From UBA1381 sp964399965 (GTDB lineage Bacteria; Bacillota; Clostridia; UBA1381), in NCBI GenBank assembly GCA_964399965.1, contig CAYNRX010000055.1, positions 1-8,919 on the forward strand: DNA of 8,919 nt. Reading direction: 5' to 3'. Under the pieces are notes generated by a model. It was not told the DNA's origin. It saw only the letters and a program-made list of their open reading frames with translations, and searched no databases. Each line of letters begins with the position of its first letter. Position 1 is the stretch's first letter. The translations under genes and the position numbers were made by a program. Shown here one piece after another: positions 6,226 through 8,919 of the stretch.

Positions 6226-6723
6226 TCAATATCCAAATTCGCCCTTGAGCGATTCATCGTTATCGACCCACTCACTGACGTTCACCACCCGGTATTCCTC
6301 GGGCGTATCGCGGAACACTACCTCCCGGATCCCGGCGTTTATCACCATGCGCTTGCACATCGAGCAGCAGCAGCTGTTTGATACTATCTCCCCGCTCTCC
6401 TTTTCCATGCCCACCAGGTACATGGTGCTCCCGAGCATATCGCGCCGGGAGGCGGAAATTATCGCGTTTGCCTCCGCATGGACGCTGCGGCACATTTCAT
6501 ACCTCTCTCCGCGCGGTATTTTCAGCTCCTGGCGGATACAGCGGCCAAGGTCGCTGCAATTGGCTCTGCCGCGCGGAGCGCCCACGTAGCCGGTGGATAT
6601 TATCTCATCGTTCTTGACGATTATCGCCCCGTAGTTGCGCCTGAGGCAAGTGCCGCGTTCGGCTACGGTCTGGGCAATGTCCAGGTAATAGTTATATTTG
6701 TCCCGTCTTTTCTGCGCCTGCAT
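6226..6723 (-). CDS. dCMP deaminase family protein (ComEB-like)
   Basis: Enzymes of this family use zinc to deaminate dCMP to dUMP, which feeds dTMP synthesis in the cytoplasm. The 165-residue product has the family start (DIAQTVAERGTCLRRNYGAIIV), the GYVGAPRG segment, the catalytic HAEANAI motif (zinc ligand His82, proton shuttle Glu84), and the second zinc half CxxC at Cys120 and Cys123 followed by KRMVINAGI. The usual PCxxC proline is replaced by cysteine, giving SCCCSMC (117-123). Cys26, Cys56, Cys62 and Cys78 could serve a structural metal site as in some phage and bacterial dCMP deaminases, which is inference. Start: ATG with AGGAGG eight bases upstream. It lies 58 bases downstream of recO on the same strand with no visible terminator between, so it is probably the last gene of the era cluster. 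B. subtilis comEB is the named relative; the exact substrate (dCMP or another cytidine nucleotide) is not proven. Confidence 0.93.
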   Translation of the reverse strand: MQAQKRRDKYNYYLDIAQTVAERGTCLRRNYGAIIVKNDEIISTGYVGAPRGRANCSDLGRCIRQELKIPRGERYEMCRSVHAEANAIISASRRDMLGSTMYLVGMEKESGEIVSNSCCCSMCKRMVINAGIREVVFRDTPEEYRVVNVSEWVDNDESLKGEFGY

Positions 6724-6781
6724 TTCGTTTCCTCCTGTTTATATTCAATCAAATAATTGCAAAACCTTGCTCCCAACTGCC

Positions 6782-7525
6782 TTATTTATACATATCGTGC
6801 ATGGCCTTGAAATAATCAAGGCTCTTAAGCTCCACCTCCAGGCAGGAGCGGCAGTATTTTTCGCCTATCTCCGACAGCGTGCGGCAGATCTTTTCGGAGG
6901 CGGAAAAGGACAGTATCCTCTTCTGGGGGCAGGTCATTATGTAGGAAAGCGCCGCCCGCACCGCTTCATCGGTCGGTATCATCCCCTTTTTTTTGCAGCC
7001 TGCGCACACCGCTCCCCCTTTATCGGAAAAGGCGGCGATCTCCTCGCTGCCGCAGAAGATACAGCTGTCAAGCTGCGGGTAAAAGCCCGCGTATCCCATC
7101 AGCCGCAGCTCATAGGCCGCCTTGGCCTTTAAGGTATCCTCGCCTCTGTAGGCGAGGGCGTAGAGCACGTTCAAAAAAAGGTGCAGCGCCCGCCCGTCCG
7201 GGTTTTGCATATCAAGAGCCGCCATGGCAAGGTCTGCCATATACACCGCCAGCGCAAGCCGTTCAATATCCTCCTGTATCGGATAGAATGTCTCCTCCGG
7301 CAGCACGGAATTTACCCTCGCAGCACCGGAGCCGCCGGCGTACAGCTCAAACGTCCCCCAGGTAAGGAGCTGGGTGGCGGCCGCCTTGGCGCTTTTCATC
7401 CGTCCCGCGCCGTAGCTGACCGCCTTTATTATCCCGTATTCCTCGGTGAATATGAAAAGCAGCCTGTGACCCTCACCGTAGTCGCTCTGTTTGATTATAA
7501 GCCCCTGCGCCTTGATCGTGTCCAT
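6782..7525 (-). CDS. recO: DNA repair protein RecO
   Basis: RecO binds single-stranded DNA and works with RecR (and RecF) to load RecA on SSB-coated DNA in the RecFOR pathway. The 247-residue length is normal. The N-terminal OB-fold carries the expected opening (KAQGLIIKQSDYGEGHRLLFIFTEEYGI is residues 5-32 in sequence order, cited here as a motif position; key pattern D15-Y16-G17-E18). A helical domain follows, with a zinc finger formed by Cys155, Cys158, Cys174 and Cys177 (CIFC and CAGC). This four-cysteine finger is present in many but not all RecO proteins. The start ATG (7523-7525) lies inside the upstream yqzL frame, and its GAGGAG ribosome binding site is built into yqzL codons, suggesting coupled translation. 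Gene order era-yqzL-recO is typical of Firmicutes. Confidence 0.96.
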   Translation of the reverse strand: MDTIKAQGLIIKQSDYGEGHRLLFIFTEEYGIIKAVSYGAGRMKSAKAAATQLLTWGTFELYAGGSGAARVNSVLPEETFYPIQEDIERLALAVYMADLAMAALDMQNPDGRALHLFLNVLYALAYRGEDTLKAKAAYELRLMGYAGFYPQLDSCIFCGSEEIAAFSDKGGAVCAGCKKKGMIPTDEAVRAALSYIMTCPQKRILSFSASEKICRTLSEIGEKYCRSCLEVELKSLDYFKAMHDMYK

Positions 7526-7649
7526 CCTGCTCCTCTTCCTCCCGTTGTACGCTGTTTCGGCAGCAGCCGGACGCGCTTTTATAAAGAAGGTATGCTTCTA
7601 TATCGCCGGTCCGTCTGAACGCCTCCCAGGAAAAATATTCAAGCTCCAT
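7473..7649 (-). CDS. yqzL: YqzL family small protein
   Basis: This 58-residue gene is easily missed. Its translation starts MELEYFSWEAFRRTGDIEAY and continues LLYKSASG, which fits the short conserved YqzL pattern (W-x-x-F-x-x-T-G-x-I-x-x-Y-L-L-[FY]-K) that B. subtilis encodes between era and recO. The family has no known function. The conserved part covers residues 1-25; the remainder is low in conservation features, with two adjacent cysteines (29-30) and four glutamates (37-40). The last 53 bases overlap recO in another frame and end at TGA (7473-7475). The ATG has a GGGGG ribosome binding site about 9 bases upstream. Position between era and recO and the matching motif make it a real gene; I recalled the family pattern from memory. 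Confidence 0.85.
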   Translation of the reverse strand: MELEYFSWEAFRRTGDIEAYLLYKSASGCCRNSVQREEEEQDGHDQGAGAYNQTERLR

Positions 7650-7678
7650 TTAAAATGCCCCCAAACTTACAGGATATG

Positions 7679-7699
7679 CCTGCGGCCTCTTCCCGCAGG
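7679..7699 (-). other. GC-rich hairpin between era and yqzL
   Basis: Read leftward, CCTGCGG and CCGCAGG form a 7-base-pair stem around a 7-base loop. There is no T run after it on either strand, so it is unlikely to end transcription. It lies in the 112-base gap between the era stop and the yqzL start, about 30 bases before the yqzL ATG, and could affect mRNA processing or translation there. Confidence 0.45.
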
Positions 7700-7761
7700 A
7701 CGGTTTGTTGTCCTCTGCTTTTAGCCTTAGGCATTTTCTGTCCGTTTATACGAGGTATATT

Positions 7762-8838
7762 TTACTCCTGCATATCGGCGTCGTAGCCGAAGTTGTGTAT
7801 CAGATGCGAATTGTTGCGCCAGTCCGATTTCACCCGCACCCACAGCTCCAAATATACCTTTTTATCAAGCATTTTTTCTATATCGCGCCGGGCGAGAGTG
7901 CCTATTTTTTTGAGCATCTCCCCGTTTTTGCCGATGATCATACCCTTATGGGTCGTCTTTTCGCAATATATCACCGCGTTTATCTCGGTGATCTTATCCT
8001 TTTCCTGCATTTTTTCAATCTCAACCGCGATACCGTGCGGTATCTCCTGATCTAAAAGCAGGAGCATCTTCTCCCGGATCATCTCCGCCGCTATCTGCTT
8101 TTCCGGCTGATCGGTAACCATCTCCGGATCGTAAAACCTGGGCCCGGGCTTGATAAATTCGCGTATCTCCTCCAGAAGCGATTCGATCCCGTCCTCTTCC
8201 TTGGCGCTCATCGGCACTATGGCCGCAAAATCGTGTATATTGCTATAATTGGCAATAAGCGGCAAAAGATCCTCCTTGCGCACCTTATCTATCTTGTTTA
8301 TCGCCAGTATGCAGGGTGCGCCGACGCCCTCTACCGTATGCGCTATCTCTCTTTCCATATCCTGTATAGGTCTGGTGGCATCGACCATGAACACCACCAC
8401 ATCGGTATCCCGCATGGCGGCGTTGGCCGAGCTTACCATCAGCTCCCCGAGCCTTGTACGGGGGCGGTGGATACCGGGGGTGTCGGTAAATATCATCTGC
8501 TCCGAAGGCGTAGTGCGTATGGCCAATATACGGCTGCGCGTCGTCTGCGGCTTATCGGAGGTTATGGCCACCTTCTGTCCGGCCAGGACGTTTAGAAGCG
8601 TCGATTTGCCAACGTTGGGCATACCGATTATCGTTACGAAACCGGAGCGGAAATCCGCTCCTGTCTCTATCCTCCTTGTATTTTCAGATACGGCGGTCTC
8701 CTGCTTCTTCACTGCCCTTTTCCGGGGAGCAGGTCGCCTGGGACTGTGTGAGCGCGTGTTCTTCATGCCTCCTTTCGGCCTGGCAGGCGTCCCCTGCCGT
8801 CTCTTTCCGTTTCTCCTGTTATCTACTTTTGTGCTCAT
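7762..8838 (-). CDS. era: GTPase Era with long basic N-terminal extension
   Basis: Era is a GTPase that binds the 3' end of 16S rRNA and is needed for 30S subunit assembly. All G motifs are visible: G1 GMPNVGKS (72-79), G2 near T99-T100 (KPQTTRSRI), G3 DTPG (119-122), G4 NKID (181-184) and G5 SAK (211-213). A C-terminal KH domain has the GxxG motif IIGKNG (301-306) and the typical C-terminal region (LWVRVKSDWRN). The product is 358 residues, about 55-60 longer than usual Era, because of an extra N-terminus (1-62) with 19 Lys/Arg and several prolines. The start ATG at 8836-8838 has a well-spaced AAGGAGAA site. The in-frame Met25 has GGAGG only one base before it, which is too close. Thus the extension is probably translated. 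It heads the visible cluster with yqzL, recO and the deaminase gene. Confidence 0.97.
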   Translation of the reverse strand: MSTKVDNRRNGKRRQGTPARPKGGMKNTRSHSPRRPAPRKRAVKKQETAVSENTRRIETGADFRSGFVTIIGMPNVGKSTLLNVLAGQKVAITSDKPQTTRSRILAIRTTPSEQMIFTDTPGIHRPRTRLGELMVSSANAAMRDTDVVVFMVDATRPIQDMEREIAHTVEGVGAPCILAINKIDKVRKEDLLPLIANYSNIHDFAAIVPMSAKEEDGIESLLEEIREFIKPGPRFYDPEMVTDQPEKQIAAEMIREKMLLLLDQEIPHGIAVEIEKMQEKDKITEINAVIYCEKTTHKGMIIGKNGEMLKKIGTLARRDIEKMLDKKVYLELWVRVKSDWRNNSHLIHNFGYDADMQE

Positions 8839-8868
8839 ACATTTCTCCTTGTTAAAAATTTAAATAGT

Positions 8869-8893
8869 CAATTGCGAAACCTTTTCGCAATTG
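8869..8893 (-). repeat. Perfect inverted repeat upstream of era
   Basis: CAATTGCGAAA (8869-8879) and TTTCGCAATTG (8883-8893) form an uninterrupted 11-base-pair stem around a 3-base loop. It lies 31 bases before the era start codon, in AT-rich DNA. Read leftward it is followed by ACTATTTAAATTTTT, which is a poor T run, so it may be a weak terminator or attenuator for a gene beyond the right edge, or an mRNA processing site. The 81 bases from era to the window edge contain no gene start I can support. Confidence 0.6.
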
Positions 8894-8919
8894 ATTCCTG
8901 GCTAAGGAAGAAAATAAAA

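Noticed and set aside
6087..6275. 62-codon open frame on the - strand overlapping the end of the deaminase gene
   Set aside because: No ribosome binding site, no recognisable motif, and its first part overlaps the conserved deaminase frame.
6755..6768. AATTGCAAAACCTT matching 13 of 14 bases with 8870-8883
   Set aside because: A rough estimate shows several such 13/14 pairs are expected by chance in a window this size, and nothing else flanks the two copies.
8764..8766. Met25 of Era as the true start
   Set aside because: GGAGG lies only one base before it, while the ATG at 8836-8838 has a correctly spaced site; kept only as a possible minor form.

Overview
The window looks like a chromosomal segment of an anaerobic Gram-positive bacterium of the class Clostridia, probably related to the Ruminococcaceae/Oscillospiraceae. 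Four things point there: a type I dockerin protein, a Firmicutes-type era-yqzL-recO cluster, an NlpC/P60 wall hydrolase carrying a CAP-associated N domain, and strong GGAGG-type ribosome binding sites with sigma-A-like promoters. This placement is inferred from gene content, not from any database match.

Layout from left to right. Positions 1-1005 hold a secreted-protein leftward unit: the promoter and gene of a small dockerin protein, a strong stem-loop between genes, and the signal-peptide end of a further secreted protein cut off by the window edge. Positions 1080-4466 hold a leftward two-gene cell-envelope unit: an extended -10 promoter, an 844-residue secreted NlpC/P60 protein, an unrecognised two-helix membrane protein 21 bases downstream, and an intrinsic terminator. 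A divergent promoter at 4530-4558 drives prfA (peptide chain release factor 1) rightward. prfA and the leftward rpsT (ribosomal protein S20, GTG start, own promoter) converge on a shared bidirectional terminator.

Positions 6226-8838 hold a leftward housekeeping cluster: era (ribosome-assembly GTPase with a long basic N-terminal extension), yqzL (a 58-residue small gene), recO (recombination mediator, overlapping yqzL by 53 bases) and a dCMP deaminase family gene. Nearly every base is accounted for; no gap exceeds 300 bases, and I see no tRNA, rRNA, CRISPR array, insertion sequence or phage gene.

Most of the window is conserved core genome. I do not see a clear new defence or mobile system. 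The less ordinary parts are the multidomain wall hydrolase with a degenerate CAP-like domain and its unknown membrane partner, the dockerin protein without a catalytic domain, the between-gene stem-loop after it, the basic Era extension, the recO ribosome binding site lying inside the yqzL glutamate codons, and the missing proline in the deaminase zinc motif.
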